Positions 43,267 through 51,894 of a DNA stretch of 64,000 nt are shown in pieces. The stretch is from positions 8,060,001-8,124,000 of the forward strand of contig NZ_CP016793.1 of NCBI RefSeq assembly GCF_001701025.1, read 5' to 3'. A program made the position numbers and the translations under genes. Position 1 is the stretch's first letter; each line of letters begins with the position of its first letter. Under the pieces are notes generated by a model. It saw only the letters and a program-made list of their open reading frames with translations, searched no databases and was not told the origin of the DNA. The DNA comes from Lentzea guizhouensis. GTDB taxonomy: Bacteria > Actinomycetota > Actinomycetes > Mycobacteriales > Pseudonocardiaceae.

Positions 43267-44127
43267 TCAGGCGCCGTACACCGGGACAGGCCGGTGGCCG
43301 GCCACCAGCTCACGCACCACCGCTCCCAGCTCACCCGGCGTCCACCGCTCCCCCTTGTCCACCTCCCGTCCCCGCTGCCACCCGTCCACCAGGCAGATCC
43401 GCCCGCCGTCGACCTCGAACATCTTCCCGGTCACCTCCCCGGCCTCGGCACTGCCCAGCCACACCACCAGCGGCGACACGTTCTCCGGTGCCATCGCGTC
43501 GAACCCGTGTTCCGGCACCGCCATCGAGTCGAACACGTGCTCGGTCATCCGCGTGCGGGCAGAGGGCGCGATCGAGTTGACCGTGACCCCGTAGCGGCCC
43601 AGCTCGGCCGCCGCCACCAGGGTCAGTGCGGCGATGCCCGCCTTCGCGGCCGAGTAGTTGGCCTGGCCGACACTGCCGAACAGACCGGCGCCCGACGAGG
43701 TGTTGATGACCCGGCCCGAGACCGTGCCGCCGGCCTTCGCCACGGCCCGCCAATGAGCGGCGAGGTGGTGCAGGGGTGCGAAGTGGCCCTTGAGGTGCAC
43801 GCGGATGACCTCGTCCCACTCGTCCTCGGTGCAGCTGACGATCATGCGGTCGCGCACGATGCCCGCGTTGTTCACGAGCACGTCCACGCCGCCGAACGCG
43901 TCCACCGCCGCCTCGACCAACCGGCGGGCACCCGCCCAGGTGCCCACGTCGTCGGTGTTCACCACTGCCCGCGGACCGATCGAGGCCGCCACCTCACCGG
44001 CCACGGCAGCCGAGAGGTCGTTCACCACGACACGCGCACCGGCTTCGGCGAACGCCAGAGCGTGCGCACGGCCGATGCCGCGTCCTGCGCCCGTGACGAT
44101 GACGACCCGGTCCTCGCACAACGTCAT
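43267..44127 (-). CDS. SDR of the KstR2-type cluster (Rv3548c-like)
   Basis: This is a short-chain dehydrogenase of 286 residues of the multifunctional-enzyme type. It has VTGAGRGIGRAHALAFAEAG at the N-terminus, NNAGIVRDRM, NTSSGAGLFG and the catalytic NYSAAKAG, with a C-terminal tail after FEVDGGRI. Position and order beside a second SDR and divergent echA20 match Rv3548c-Rv3549c-Rv3550. It probably oxidises a hydroxyacyl-CoA intermediate in ring C/D (HIP) degradation; the exact step is not assigned. The start overlaps the upstream SDR stop by 4 bp. Confidence 0.85.
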   Translation of the reverse strand: MTLCEDRVVIVTGAGRGIGRAHALAFAEAGARVVVNDLSAAVAGEVAASIGPRAVVNTDDVGTWAGARRLVEAAVDAFGGVDVLVNNAGIVRDRMIVSCTEDEWDEVIRVHLKGHFAPLHHLAAHWRAVAKAGGTVSGRVINTSSGAGLFGSVGQANYSAAKAGIAALTLVAAAELGRYGVTVNSIAPSARTRMTEHVFDSMAVPEHGFDAMAPENVSPLVVWLGSAEAGEVTGKMFEVDGGRICLVDGWQRGREVDKGERWTPGELGAVVRELVAGHRPVPVYGA

Positions 44128-44885
44128 GAAGAACTCCCCTTGGTCTGAGCGGCAGCAAGGAAGGCGGGCACCTCTCCCCCGCCGTGCACCGGCAAAGTCG
44201 CACCCGTGACATAAGAAGCAAGCGGCGAAGCGAGGAACACGGCACACGCGCCGACCTCGTCCGGTGTGGCAAGACGGCCCAACGGCACAGTGCGCGCCAC
44301 AGCTTCGATTCCAGCCTCGTCGCCGTAGTGCAGATGGGACTGTTCGGTGCGCACCAGCCCCACGGCCAATGCGTTCACACGCACTCGGGGCGCCCATTCG
44401 ACGGCCAACGAAGCCGTCAGGTTCTCCAGACCTGCCTTGGCGGCGCCATACGCGGCGGTACCGGGGGAAGGACGGCGGCCGCTGATGCTGCTCACCATCA
44501 CGATCGAGCCGCCACCGGGCTGCTCGCGCATCACCGCGAAGGCGGCCTGCGAGACCTGCAGGGGCGCTAACAGGTTCAGCTCGACGATCTTCTGATGGAA
44601 CCGCGGCGATGCGTGATCAGCCAAAGCGAACGGCGCGCCACCCGCGTTGTTCACCACCACGTCCAACCGGCCGTGGCGGGCGACTATCGAGGACACCAGC
44701 GCGGCGACCTGGTCGGCGTCCCGGACGTCGCACGGCACGAAAGACGCGCCCGGCACCTCGGCGGGACGGCGGGCGCAGGTCACGACGACCGCGCCGGCTT
44801 TCAGGAACGCGCGCGTGATGCCCGCACCGACGCCGCGCACGCCGCCCGTCACCAGCACCACTGATCCGTCGAGGTCGAGTTCCAC
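44124..44885 (-). CDS. SDR of the KstR2-type cluster (Rv3549c-like)
   Basis: This is a short-chain dehydrogenase of 253 residues. VTGGVRGVGAGITRAFL gives the cofactor site, VNNAGGAPF the NNAG motif, and VSSISGRRPSPGTAAYGAAKAG the catalytic Ser and Tyr-x3-Lys (listed across two helices). The GTG at 44885 is the start. It is divergent from echA20 over a 70-bp spacer with a strong dyad at 44923, and leads a two-gene unit with the 43267 SDR. Position matches Rv3549c. Substrate in HIP degradation is presumed, not proven. Confidence 0.85.
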   Translation of the reverse strand: MELDLDGSVVLVTGGVRGVGAGITRAFLKAGAVVVTCARRPAEVPGASFVPCDVRDADQVAALVSSIVARHGRLDVVVNNAGGAPFALADHASPRFHQKIVELNLLAPLQVSQAAFAVMREQPGGGSIVMVSSISGRRPSPGTAAYGAAKAGLENLTASLAVEWAPRVRVNALAVGLVRTEQSHLHYGDEAGIEAVARTVPLGRLATPDEVGACAVFLASPLASYVTGATLPVHGGGEVPAFLAAAQTKGSSS

Positions 44886-44922
44886 TCCGCACCTACCCCG
44901 GTCGCTCCGGCGCTGCTAAGTT

Positions 44923-44940
44923 ACCAAGCAATCGCTTGGT
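44923..44940. promoter_or_regulatory. KstR2-like dyad with wide spacing, SDR/echA20 divergent promoter
   Basis: ACCAAGCAATCGCTTGGT has perfect 7-bp arms separated by AATC. KstR2 sites have CAAG and CTTG two bases apart, but here they are six apart. Position matches the known KstR2 site between Rv3549c and Rv3550, so it is either a variant KstR2 operator or a site for another TetR protein. Confidence 0.7.
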
Positions 44941-44955
44941 TTGGAAGGCGGCGCG

Positions 44956-45723
44956 ATGGGGATCTCCAGCAGCCACACCGAAAACGGCATCGTCGAAGTG
45001 ACCATCGACTTCCCGCCGGTCAACGCGCTGCCGGCGCGCGGCTGGTTCGAGCTGGCGGAGACCATCACGTGCGCGGGCGAGGATGAGGACGCGCGGGTGG
45101 TGGTCCTGCGGGCCGAGAACCGCGGGTTCTGCGCGGGTGTGGACCTCAAGGAGATGCAGCGGACGCCGGGCCACGACGCGTTGATCGCGGCGAACCGGGG
45201 CTGTGCCAAGGCCTTCGGGGCGGTGTACGACTGCGCGGTGCCGGTCATCGCGGCCGTGCAGGGGTTCTGCCTCGGCGGCGGGGTCGGGCTGGTGGGCAAC
45301 GCGGACGTGGTCATCGCCTCCGAGGACGCCTACTTCGGCCTGCCCGAGGTCGACCGCGGCGCGTTGGGCGCGGCCACGCACCTGGCCCGGCTCGTGCCCC
45401 AGCACCTGATGCGGGCGCTGTACTACACGGCGTCCAACGTCACCGCCGCCCAGCTGCACCACCACGGCAGCGTCTACCGGGTGGTGGCCAGGGACGCGCT
45501 CGACGACGCGGCGCGCGAGCTGGCGCAGGAGATCGCCAAGAAGGACACCGCGGTGATCCGCCGGGCCAAGGAGGCGATCAACGGCATCGACCCGCAGCGC
45601 GTGCACACGAGCTACCGCTTCGAACAGGGCTTCACCTTCGAGCTGAACCTCACCGGCGCGGCCGACCGCGCCCGGCAGGCCTTCGTGGACGGGAACCATG
45701 CGCGACAAGCGAATGACAGCTGA
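44956..45723 (+). CDS. echA20: Ring C/D crotonase EchA20
   Basis: This crotonase-family enzyme of 255 residues resembles Rv3550, which opens ring D during HIP catabolism. It shows DFPPVNALPARGWFEL, RAENRGFCAGVDLKEMQ for the oxyanion hole, and GLPEVDRGALGAATHLARLVP with one catalytic-type Glu. The other crotonase Glu is replaced in GGGVGLVG, consistent with a hydrolase rather than a hydratase. GGAAGG lies upstream of the ATG at 44956. Its end overlaps ipdA by 26 bp, and the order echA20-ipdA-ipdB-ipdC equals Rv3550-Rv3553. Confidence 0.92.
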   Translation: MGISSSHTENGIVEVTIDFPPVNALPARGWFELAETITCAGEDEDARVVVLRAENRGFCAGVDLKEMQRTPGHDALIAANRGCAKAFGAVYDCAVPVIAAVQGFCLGGGVGLVGNADVVIASEDAYFGLPEVDRGALGAATHLARLVPQHLMRALYYTASNVTAAQLHHHGSVYRVVARDALDDAARELAQEIAKKDTAVIRRAKEAINGIDPQRVHTSYRFEQGFTFELNLTGAADRARQAFVDGNHARQANDS

Positions 45724-46495
45724 CGAGGTCGTCGGCGGGATCAAGGACGGCATGACCGTCGGCATCGGCGGCTGGGGCTCCCGCCGCAAGCCGATGGCCC
45801 TGGTCAAAGCCCTCCTCCGCACGAAGACCAAGGACCTGACGATCGTCTCCTACGGCGGCCCGGACGTCGGGCTGCTGTGCGCGGCCGGAAAGGTCCGCAA
45901 GCTGGTCTACGGGTTCGTCTCGCTCGACACCATCGCCTACGACCCGTGGTTCAAACAGGCCCGCGAGACCGGCGCGATCGACGTGCTCGAACTCGACGAG
46001 GGCATGTTCCAGATCGGGCTCAAGGCAGCCGCGCACCGGCTCCCGTTCCTGCCGATCCGCGCCGGCCTCGGGTCGGACGTGCTCAGGTACGCGCCGGAGA
46101 TCCGCACGGTCCACTCGCCCTACGACGACGGCGAAGAGCTGGTCGCGATGCCCGCGCTCAAGCTCGACGTGGCGCTCGTGCACCTCAACCGCGCCGACAA
46201 GCACGGCAACGCCCAGTACCTCGGCCCCGACCCGTACTTCGACGACCTCTTCTGCCTGGCCGCCGACCGGCGCTACGTCTCGTGCGAGCGGATCGTCGAG
46301 CAGTTCGACGGACCGCCGCAGACCCTTCTGCTCAACCGGATGATGGTCGACGGCGTCGTCGAGGCACCGGGCGGTGCCGGCTTCACGAGCTGCGTGCCCG
46401 ACTATCCCCGTGACGAGCAGCGGCAACGCGAGTACGCCGCCGCCGCGGGTGACCTGGAGCAGTGGCCGGACTTCTACGAGAGGTTCCTGGGATGA
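45698..46495 (+). CDS. ipdA: COCHEA-CoA hydrolase subunit IpdA
   Basis: This CoA-transferase-fold protein of 265 residues is the alpha subunit of IpdAB, which opens the last steroid ring (ring C) in COCHEA-CoA. TADEVVGGIKDGMTVGIGGWGSRRKPMALV at the start and YGGPDVGLLCAAGKVRKLVYGF are typical of Rv3551. IDVLELDEGMFQIGL carries the acidic residues near the active site. It overlaps ipdB by four bases (ATGA). Presence of both subunits with IpdC makes the identity firm. Confidence 0.93.
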   Translation: MRDKRMTADEVVGGIKDGMTVGIGGWGSRRKPMALVKALLRTKTKDLTIVSYGGPDVGLLCAAGKVRKLVYGFVSLDTIAYDPWFKQARETGAIDVLELDEGMFQIGLKAAAHRLPFLPIRAGLGSDVLRYAPEIRTVHSPYDDGEELVAMPALKLDVALVHLNRADKHGNAQYLGPDPYFDDLFCLAADRRYVSCERIVEQFDGPPQTLLLNRMMVDGVVEAPGGAGFTSCVPDYPRDEQRQREYAAAAGDLEQWPDFYERFLG

Positions 46496-47205
46496 GCGAC
46501 GTCACGCGTGCCGAGATCTGCGTCGCGGCCTGCGCCGACCTCTTCGCCGGTGCCGGTGAGACGCTCGCGAGCCCGATGGGCCTGGTCCCCTCGCTCGGCG
46601 CCCGGCTGGCCAGGCTCACGACCGAGCCGGACCTGCTGGTGAGCGACGGCGAGGCGTTCCTGCTCACGCCGGAGTCCACTGTGGAGGGCTGGCTGCCGTA
46701 CCGGAAGGTGTTCGACGTGGTCGCGCACGGCCGCAGGCACGTCGTGATGGGCGCGAACCAGGTCGACCGGTTCGGCAACCAGAACATCTCCGCGATCGGC
46801 GACCACGCGAGACCCACGCGGCAGCTGCTCGGGTTCCGCGGTGCCCCGGGCAACACCATCAACCACCGCACCAGCTACTGGGTGCCGAAGCACGGCACAC
46901 GGGTGTTCGTCGAAAAGGTCGACGTGGTGTCCGGGGTGGGCTACGACCGCGCCGTCGGCCCGTTCCACGACATCCACCGCGTGGTCACGAACCTCGCCGT
47001 GCTCGACTTCGCCACCCCCGACCACGCGATGCGGCTGGTCTCGGTGCACCCCGGCGTGTCCGTGGACGAGGTGCAGCAGCAGACGTCGTTCCCGCTCGTC
47101 GCCGGCAACGTCACGGAGACCCGGCTGCCCACCGACGAGGAACTGGAGCTGATCCGCACCAGGCTCGACCCGGACGCCAAGCGGGACAGGGAAGTCCGGT
47201 CATGA
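46492..47205 (+). CDS. ipdB: COCHEA-CoA hydrolase subunit IpdB
   Basis: This is the beta subunit of IpdAB, 237 residues, CoA-transferase fold. It has TRAEICVAACADLFAGAGETLASPMG, GANQVDRFGNQNISAIG, LLGFRGAPGNTINHRTSYWVP and a C-terminal HPGVSVDEVQQQTSFPL. The start at 46492 overlaps the ipdA stop. IpdAB works on ring C after beta-oxidation of the propanoate chain of HIP. It overlaps ipdC by four bases. Confidence 0.93.
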   Translation: MSDVTRAEICVAACADLFAGAGETLASPMGLVPSLGARLARLTTEPDLLVSDGEAFLLTPESTVEGWLPYRKVFDVVAHGRRHVVMGANQVDRFGNQNISAIGDHARPTRQLLGFRGAPGNTINHRTSYWVPKHGTRVFVEKVDVVSGVGYDRAVGPFHDIHRVVTNLAVLDFATPDHAMRLVSVHPGVSVDEVQQQTSFPLVAGNVTETRLPTDEELELIRTRLDPDAKRDREVRS

Positions 47206-48254
47206 GGACCGCGCTGACCGACCTGGTCGGCGTGCGCCACCCGGTCGTGCAGACCGGGATGGGCTGGGTCGCCGGGCCGAGGCTGGTGTCCGCCACGGCT
47301 GAAGCGGGCGGGCTCGGCATCCTCGCGTCCGCCACCATGACGTACAACGAGCTCGAAGCCGCCATCAAGGAAACCCGCGCCCGCACCGCACAGCCGTTCG
47401 GCGTCAACCTGCGCGCCGACGCACACGACGCGAACGAACGCGTGGATCTGCTGATCCGCGAACAGGTCAAGGTCGCCTCCTTCGCACTGGCCCCGAAACC
47501 GGACATGATCGCCAAGCTCGCCGACGCCGGCACGGTCGTCATCCCGTCGGTCGGGGCGGCCCGGCACGCCGAGAAGGTCGCGAACTGGGGCGCCCACGCC
47601 GTCATCGTGCAGGGCGGCGAGGGCGGCGGGCACACCGGCGGGGTCGCCACGACGTTGCTGCTGCCGAGCGTGCTGGACGCCGTCGACATCCCGGTCGTCG
47701 CGGCGGGCGGCTTCTTCGACGGCCGCGGGCTCGCCGCCGCGCTGGCCTACGGTGCGGCGGGCATCGCGATGGGCACCCGGTTCCTGCTCACCCGGGAGAG
47801 CACGGTCCCGGACGCCGTCAAACAGGCCTACCTGCGCAAAGACCTCGCCGGCACGGTCGTGACGACGAGGGTCGACGGCCTCCCCCACCGCGTCCTGCGC
47901 ACCGACCTCGTCGACCGCCTCGAACGCTCCGGCCGGGTCGGCAGCCTTGCCCGAGCGCTGACGAACGCGGCCCGGTTCCGCTCCCACACCGGCCTCTCCT
48001 GGCGCACGATGATCCGCGAAGGCCTCGCGCTGAAGCACGGCAAGGACCTGACCTGGTCGCAGGTGGTCATGGCCGCGAACACGCCGATGCTGCTGCGCGC
48101 CGGTCTGGTCGAGGGCCGGACCGGCGCCGGTGTGCTCGCCTCCGGTCAGGTCGTCGGGATGCTCGACGACCTGCCGACCTGCGACGAGCTGGTCTCCGGC
48201 GTCGTCGCCGACGCCGAGGGGATCATCGAGCGCCTCACCCGAGTCGTTCGATGA
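47202..48254 (+). CDS. ipdC: Enoyl-CoA reductase IpdC (nitronate monooxygenase fold)
   Basis: This FMN-dependent TIM-barrel protein of 350 residues resembles Rv3553, which acts as a carbonyl-CoA/enoyl-CoA reductase in ring C/D degradation. HPVVQTGMGWVAGPRLVSATAEAGGLG, split at a turn, opens the barrel. VQGGEGGGHTGGVATTLLLPS and VVAAGGFFDGRGLAAALAYGA bind FMN phosphate. It is the last gene of echA20-ipdABC. Its last 20 bp overlap the convergent fadA6. Confidence 0.91.
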   Translation: MRTALTDLVGVRHPVVQTGMGWVAGPRLVSATAEAGGLGILASATMTYNELEAAIKETRARTAQPFGVNLRADAHDANERVDLLIREQVKVASFALAPKPDMIAKLADAGTVVIPSVGAARHAEKVANWGAHAVIVQGGEGGGHTGGVATTLLLPSVLDAVDIPVVAAGGFFDGRGLAAALAYGAAGIAMGTRFLLTRESTVPDAVKQAYLRKDLAGTVVTTRVDGLPHRVLRTDLVDRLERSGRVGSLARALTNAARFRSHTGLSWRTMIREGLALKHGKDLTWSQVVMAANTPMLLRAGLVEGRTGAGVLASGQVVGMLDDLPTCDELVSGVVADAEGIIERLTRVVR

Positions 48255-49368
48255 TCGTCACGTTCGCCTGACCGCCGCCCTCGCACATCGTCTGCAACCC
48301 AAACCGCCCACCCGTGCGCTCCAGCTCGTGCAGCAACGTCGTGAACAGCTTCGTCCCGGTCGCGCCGATCGGGTGGCCGAGTGCGAGCGCTCCCCCGTTG
48401 ACGTTGACCTTCCCGAGGTCGACGCCCAGCTCCTTCGCCCACGCCAGCGGCACCGACGCGAACGCCTCGTTCACCTCGAACAGGTCGATGTCCGAAATGG
48501 ACATCCCGGCGCGTTCCAGCGCGTACCGGGTCGCCCGGATCGGCGCGGTCAGCATGTAGATCGGGTCGGAACCTCGTGCGGACAGGTGGTGCACCCGCGC
48601 GCGCGGCGTCAACCGGCGTTCGCGCACGGCCCGTTCCGACGCCACCAGCACCGCCGAGGCGCCGTCGGAGATCTGGCTCGACAACGCCGCCGTCGTCCGC
48701 CCGTCGGGTCGCAACGGCTTGAGCGCCGCCATCTTCTCCACGCTGGTGTCCGGCCGCGGGCACTCGTCGTGCACCACCCCGTCGACCGGCGCGACCTCCC
48801 GGTCGAACCGGCCCTCCTTGATCGCCGTCAACGCCCGCAGGTGGCTCTGCAGCGCGAACTTCTCCATCTCGCGGCGCGACAGGTCCCACCGCACCGCGAT
48901 CAGGTCGGCCGACCGGAACTGGTTGACCTCCTCGTCGCCGTAGCGGTGCTCCCAGCCCTCGCAGCCGGCGTGCGGGCTCACCGTCATGGCCGACCCGATC
49001 GGCACCTGCGACATGTTCTGCACGCCGCCCGCGACGACGAAGTCGGCCGTCCCGCTCATCACCGCCTGCGCCGCGAAGTGCACCGCCTGCTGGCTCGACC
49101 CGCACTGCCGGTCGACCGTCACCCCCGGCACCTGCTCGGGGAACCCGGCCGCGAGCCACGCCGTGCGGGCGATGTCCCCCGCCTGCGGCCCGACGGTGTC
49201 CACGCAGCCGAAGATCACGTCGTCCACGTCGGTCGGGTCGACGTCAACCCGGTTGAGCAGCGCGGTGATCACGTGCGCGCCGAGATCGGCCGGGTGCACG
49301 TGGCTCAGCACGCCGCCGCGCCGTCCCGCCGGGGTCCGCACAGCCTCGATGATGTACGCCTCGGCCAC
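48235..49368 (-). CDS. fadA6: Thiolase FadA6 of ring C/D degradation
   Basis: This thiolase of 377 residues performs the thiolytic step after ring C opening (Rv3556c). The nucleophile Cys is in RQCGSSQQAVHF, with NEAFASV, GGALALGHPIGATG and the C-terminal TMCEGGGQANVTIIERL. The GTG at 49368 follows GGAGGG. It lies 14 bp after kstR2 on the same strand, so repressor and thiolase may share a transcript. The 3' end overlaps ipdC, and no terminator separates the two. Confidence 0.92.
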   Translation of the reverse strand: MAEAYIIEAVRTPAGRRGGVLSHVHPADLGAHVITALLNRVDVDPTDVDDVIFGCVDTVGPQAGDIARTAWLAAGFPEQVPGVTVDRQCGSSQQAVHFAAQAVMSGTADFVVAGGVQNMSQVPIGSAMTVSPHAGCEGWEHRYGDEEVNQFRSADLIAVRWDLSRREMEKFALQSHLRALTAIKEGRFDREVAPVDGVVHDECPRPDTSVEKMAALKPLRPDGRTTAALSSQISDGASAVLVASERAVRERRLTPRARVHHLSARGSDPIYMLTAPIRATRYALERAGMSISDIDLFEVNEAFASVPLAWAKELGVDLGKVNVNGGALALGHPIGATGTKLFTTLLHELERTGGRFGLQTMCEGGGQANVTIIERLG

Positions 49369-49382
49369 GAGGGGCCCTCCTT

Positions 49383-49994
49383 CTAGTTCTTCGACTGCGC
49401 GGCTGACCTCTTGGGCTGACGCCTGGTCGCGATCCCGTCGAGCAGGATCGCCAGGTACTCCTCGGCGACGGTCTCCGCGGACAGCTCGCCGTCCGGCCGG
49501 TACCAGCGCACGGCCACCCAGACCGTGTCGCGGATGAACCGGTACGCGAGGTCGACGTCGAGGTCGGCGCGGAACACCCCGGCCCGGATGCCGTCCTCCA
49601 GCAGCACGGTCCACAGCTTGCGGAACTCCACGCTGCGGTCGTCGACGTAGGAGAACCGCTCCAGCCCGGCCAGGTGCTTGGTCTCGTTCTGGTAGATCGC
49701 CACCTCGGCGTGGCGGGTGTCGATCGCCTCGAACGACGCCACGACCAGCGCCTTCAGCGTCTGCTTCGGCCCGAGGCCCGCGTCGACGATCTCGCGGTAG
49801 CGGGTGAACAGCTCGTCGAGGAACGACCGCAGGATCTCGTCCACCATCGACTCCTTCGAGTCGAAGTGGTGGTAGAGGCTGCCGGACAGGATGCCCGCCG
49901 CGTCCGCGATGTCGCGCACCGTCGTCTGCCCGTACCCGCGTTCGGCGAACATCCTCGCCGCCAACGCGAGCAGCTCCTGGCGCCGGTTGCTCAC
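49383..49994 (-). CDS. kstR2: TetR-family repressor KstR2
   Basis: This TetR regulator of 203 residues represses the HIP (ring C/D) genes and is released by HIP-CoA in mycobacteria. The N-terminal HTH AERGYGQTTVRDIADAAGILSGSLYHHF is close to Rv3557c (given here as one helix-turn-helix region, residues about 17-45). DLDVDLAYRFIRDTVWVAVRWYRP in the ligand domain is also KstR2-like. Its likely operators are at 51869 and perhaps 44923. No dyad was seen immediately upstream of kstR2 itself. Confidence 0.92.
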   Translation of the reverse strand: MSNRRQELLALAARMFAERGYGQTTVRDIADAAGILSGSLYHHFDSKESMVDEILRSFLDELFTRYREIVDAGLGPKQTLKALVVASFEAIDTRHAEVAIYQNETKHLAGLERFSYVDDRSVEFRKLWTVLLEDGIRAGVFRADLDVDLAYRFIRDTVWVAVRWYRPDGELSAETVAEEYLAILLDGIATRRQPKRSAAQSKN

Positions 49995-50025
49995 GATTTC
50001 GGCCTGCTCATCGGTTGTTCCTTCC

Positions 50026-50769
50026 TCACGGGTGCTGACTGCTCACCGAGACGACCTCGCCCGTCAGGTAGGACGAGTAGTCGCTCGCGAGGAACACGAT
50101 CACATTCGCGACCTCCCACGGCTCGGCGGCGCGCCCGAACGCCTCCCTGGACGCGAGCTCCGTCAGCAACTCCTCACTGGTGACCTTGCTCAAGAACGGG
50201 TGCGCGGCCAAGCTCGGAGCGACCGCGTTCACCCGGATGCCGTGCTCGGCCACGTCCATCGCGGCGCACCTGGTCAACGCCATGACCCCGGCTTTCGCTG
50301 CGGCGTAATGGGCTTGACCCTTCTGCGCGCGCCAGCCGATCACACTGGAGTTGTTGACGACGACACCGGATCGTTGGACGACCATTTGGCGCAACGCGGC
50401 CCTGGTGCAGCGGAAGGTGCCGTTCAGCGTCACGTCCAGCACGCGCGACCACTCGTCGTCGGTCATGTCGACGACCGGCTTCTCGCCACCGAGACCGGCG
50501 TTGTTGACCATCACGTCGATCCGGCCGAACCGTTCGACGGTCTCGCCGACCAGAGCCTGCACCTGGTCCTCGTTCGTGACGTCGCACGAGATCGCGTGGT
50601 GGGCGCCGAGGGACTCGTGGGTCTCCTTCAGACGGCGCTCGTGCCAGTCGCTGATCACGACCGTGGCGCCCTCTTCGAGGCACCTGCGCGCGGTGGCCGA
50701 GCCGATCCCCGTCCCGGCCGCGGCGGTGACCACGACGACCTTGTCCGCGAGCAGGTCGTGGCCCTTCAC
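50026..50769 (-). CDS. ipdF: SDR IpdF, hydroxyacyl-CoA dehydrogenase of HIP catabolism
   Basis: This short-chain dehydrogenase of 247 residues matches Rv3559c. VTAAAGTGIGSATARRCLEEG has the unusual AAAGTGIG loop of this group. VMVNNAGLGGEKPVVDM, NNSSVIGWRAQKGQAHYAAAKAG and a C-terminal YLTGEVVSVSSQ complete it. It oxidises the 5-hydroxyl or beta-hydroxyl of a HIP-derived CoA thioester. The GTG at 50769 overlaps the fadE30 stop (GTGA), so both are one transcript from the KstR2 site at 51869. Confidence 0.9.
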   Translation of the reverse strand: MKGHDLLADKVVVVTAAAGTGIGSATARRCLEEGATVVISDWHERRLKETHESLGAHHAISCDVTNEDQVQALVGETVERFGRIDVMVNNAGLGGEKPVVDMTDDEWSRVLDVTLNGTFRCTRAALRQMVVQRSGVVVNNSSVIGWRAQKGQAHYAAAKAGVMALTRCAAMDVAEHGIRVNAVAPSLAAHPFLSKVTSEELLTELASREAFGRAAEPWEVANVIVFLASDYSSYLTGEVVSVSSQHP

Positions 50770-51851
50770 CGGGGCAGTCCCAGGACGCGGTGGGCGATGA
50801 TCTCGCGCTGGACCTCGTCGGAGCCGCCGTAGATCGTCTCGGCGCGGCTGAACAGGAACGTGGCCTGGTGCGGGTTGCCGTCGAGCATCGAGGCGGGGCC
50901 GAGGACGTCCATCGCGAGCTCTCCGAGTCTCTTGTGCCAGCCGGACCAGAACAGCTTCGTCACCGAGGCCTCCGGACCGGGTTCGGCGCCGAGCGTCCTG
51001 AGCGTGTGCGAGCGCATGACGTGCAGGTCGAGCCACGCCCTGGTGAGCCGGTCCTGCAGGATCGGGTCGTCGGGGGCCTGCGCGATCAGCTCGTCGAGCT
51101 CCCGCCGGAACGCGACCTGGTGGCCGAGCATCGCGACACCGCGTTCGAACCCGAGGGTGGCCATCGCGATCTTCCAGCCCTCGCCGGGCTTGCCGACGAC
51201 GTTCTCCTCCGCGGTCACCGCGCCGTCGAAGAACACCTCGTTGAACTCGGACGTGCCGGTCAGCTGGCGGATCGGGCGGACCTCGATCCCGGGCTGGCCC
51301 ATCGGCACGAGCAGGTACGACAGGCCGTGGTGGCGCCGGGATCCCGGTTCGGTCCGCGCGAGCACGAAACACCAGTCGGCGACGTGCGCGAGCGAGGTCC
51401 AGATCTTCTGCCCGGTGATCACCCACCGGCCGTTCACGAGCTCGGCCCTGGTGCTGACCGACGCCAGATCCGAGCCGGCGCCGGGTTCGGAGTAGCCCTG
51501 GCACCACAGCTCCTCGACCGCGCGGATCTTGGGCAGGAACCGCTTCCGTTGCTCCGGTGTGCCGAACGCGCACAGCGTCGGCCCCAGCAGGCCCTCGCCG
51601 ACGACGTTCACCCGTGCCGGAGCCTGCGCCCGCGCGTACTCCTCGTGGAACACGACCTGCTCGTCGATCGTGCGCTCGCCGGGCCAGCTGAGCGCCGTCC
51701 ACCCGTGGGCCGCCAGGTGCCGGTCCCACCGCAACCGTTGTTCGAACGCCTCGTGCTCACGACCGGGCCCACCAAGGCCGCGCAGTTCGGCGAACTCGCC
51801 GACGAGGTTGGCGGACAACCATTCCCGCACCTCGCGCCGGAAGTGCTCCAT
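50766..51851 (-). CDS. fadE30: Acyl-CoA dehydrogenase FadE30 (IpdE1)
   Basis: This is the alpha subunit of the HIP-CoA-derived acyl-CoA dehydrogenase, 361 residues. It shows YSEPGAGSDLASVSTRAELV, GQKIWTSLAHVADW, GEGWKIAMATLGFERG and the C-terminal ETIYGGSDEVQREIIAHRVLGLP. It matches Rv3560c in sequence style and in being divergent from fadD3. In mycobacteria it pairs with FadE33 (IpdE2), whose gene is at 56115 on the opposite strand. The ATG at 51851 is 18 bp from the KstR2 operator. Confidence 0.91.
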   Translation of the reverse strand: MEHFRREVREWLSANLVGEFAELRGLGGPGREHEAFEQRLRWDRHLAAHGWTALSWPGERTIDEQVVFHEEYARAQAPARVNVVGEGLLGPTLCAFGTPEQRKRFLPKIRAVEELWCQGYSEPGAGSDLASVSTRAELVNGRWVITGQKIWTSLAHVADWCFVLARTEPGSRRHHGLSYLLVPMGQPGIEVRPIRQLTGTSEFNEVFFDGAVTAEENVVGKPGEGWKIAMATLGFERGVAMLGHQVAFRRELDELIAQAPDDPILQDRLTRAWLDLHVMRSHTLRTLGAEPGPEASVTKLFWSGWHKRLGELAMDVLGPASMLDGNPHQATFLFSRAETIYGGSDEVQREIIAHRVLGLPR

Positions 51852-51868
51852 GGGCCATACTCTAACCT

Positions 51869-51882
51869 ACCAAGCACTTGCT
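51869..51882. promoter_or_regulatory. KstR2 operator, fadE30/fadD3 divergent promoter
   Basis: ACCAAGCACTTGCT matches the KstR2 consensus AnCAAGnnCTTGnT at every fixed position. It lies in the 43-bp spacer between the divergent fadE30 and fadD3 genes and should repress both. Confidence 0.92.
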
Positions 51883-51894
51883 TTGGAGGGCGCG

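Noticed and set aside
49995..50025. KstR2 autoregulatory site in front of kstR2
   Set aside because: The 31-bp gap and nearby sequence contain no CAAG-nn-CTTG dyad. Autoregulation may act through a promoter further upstream.
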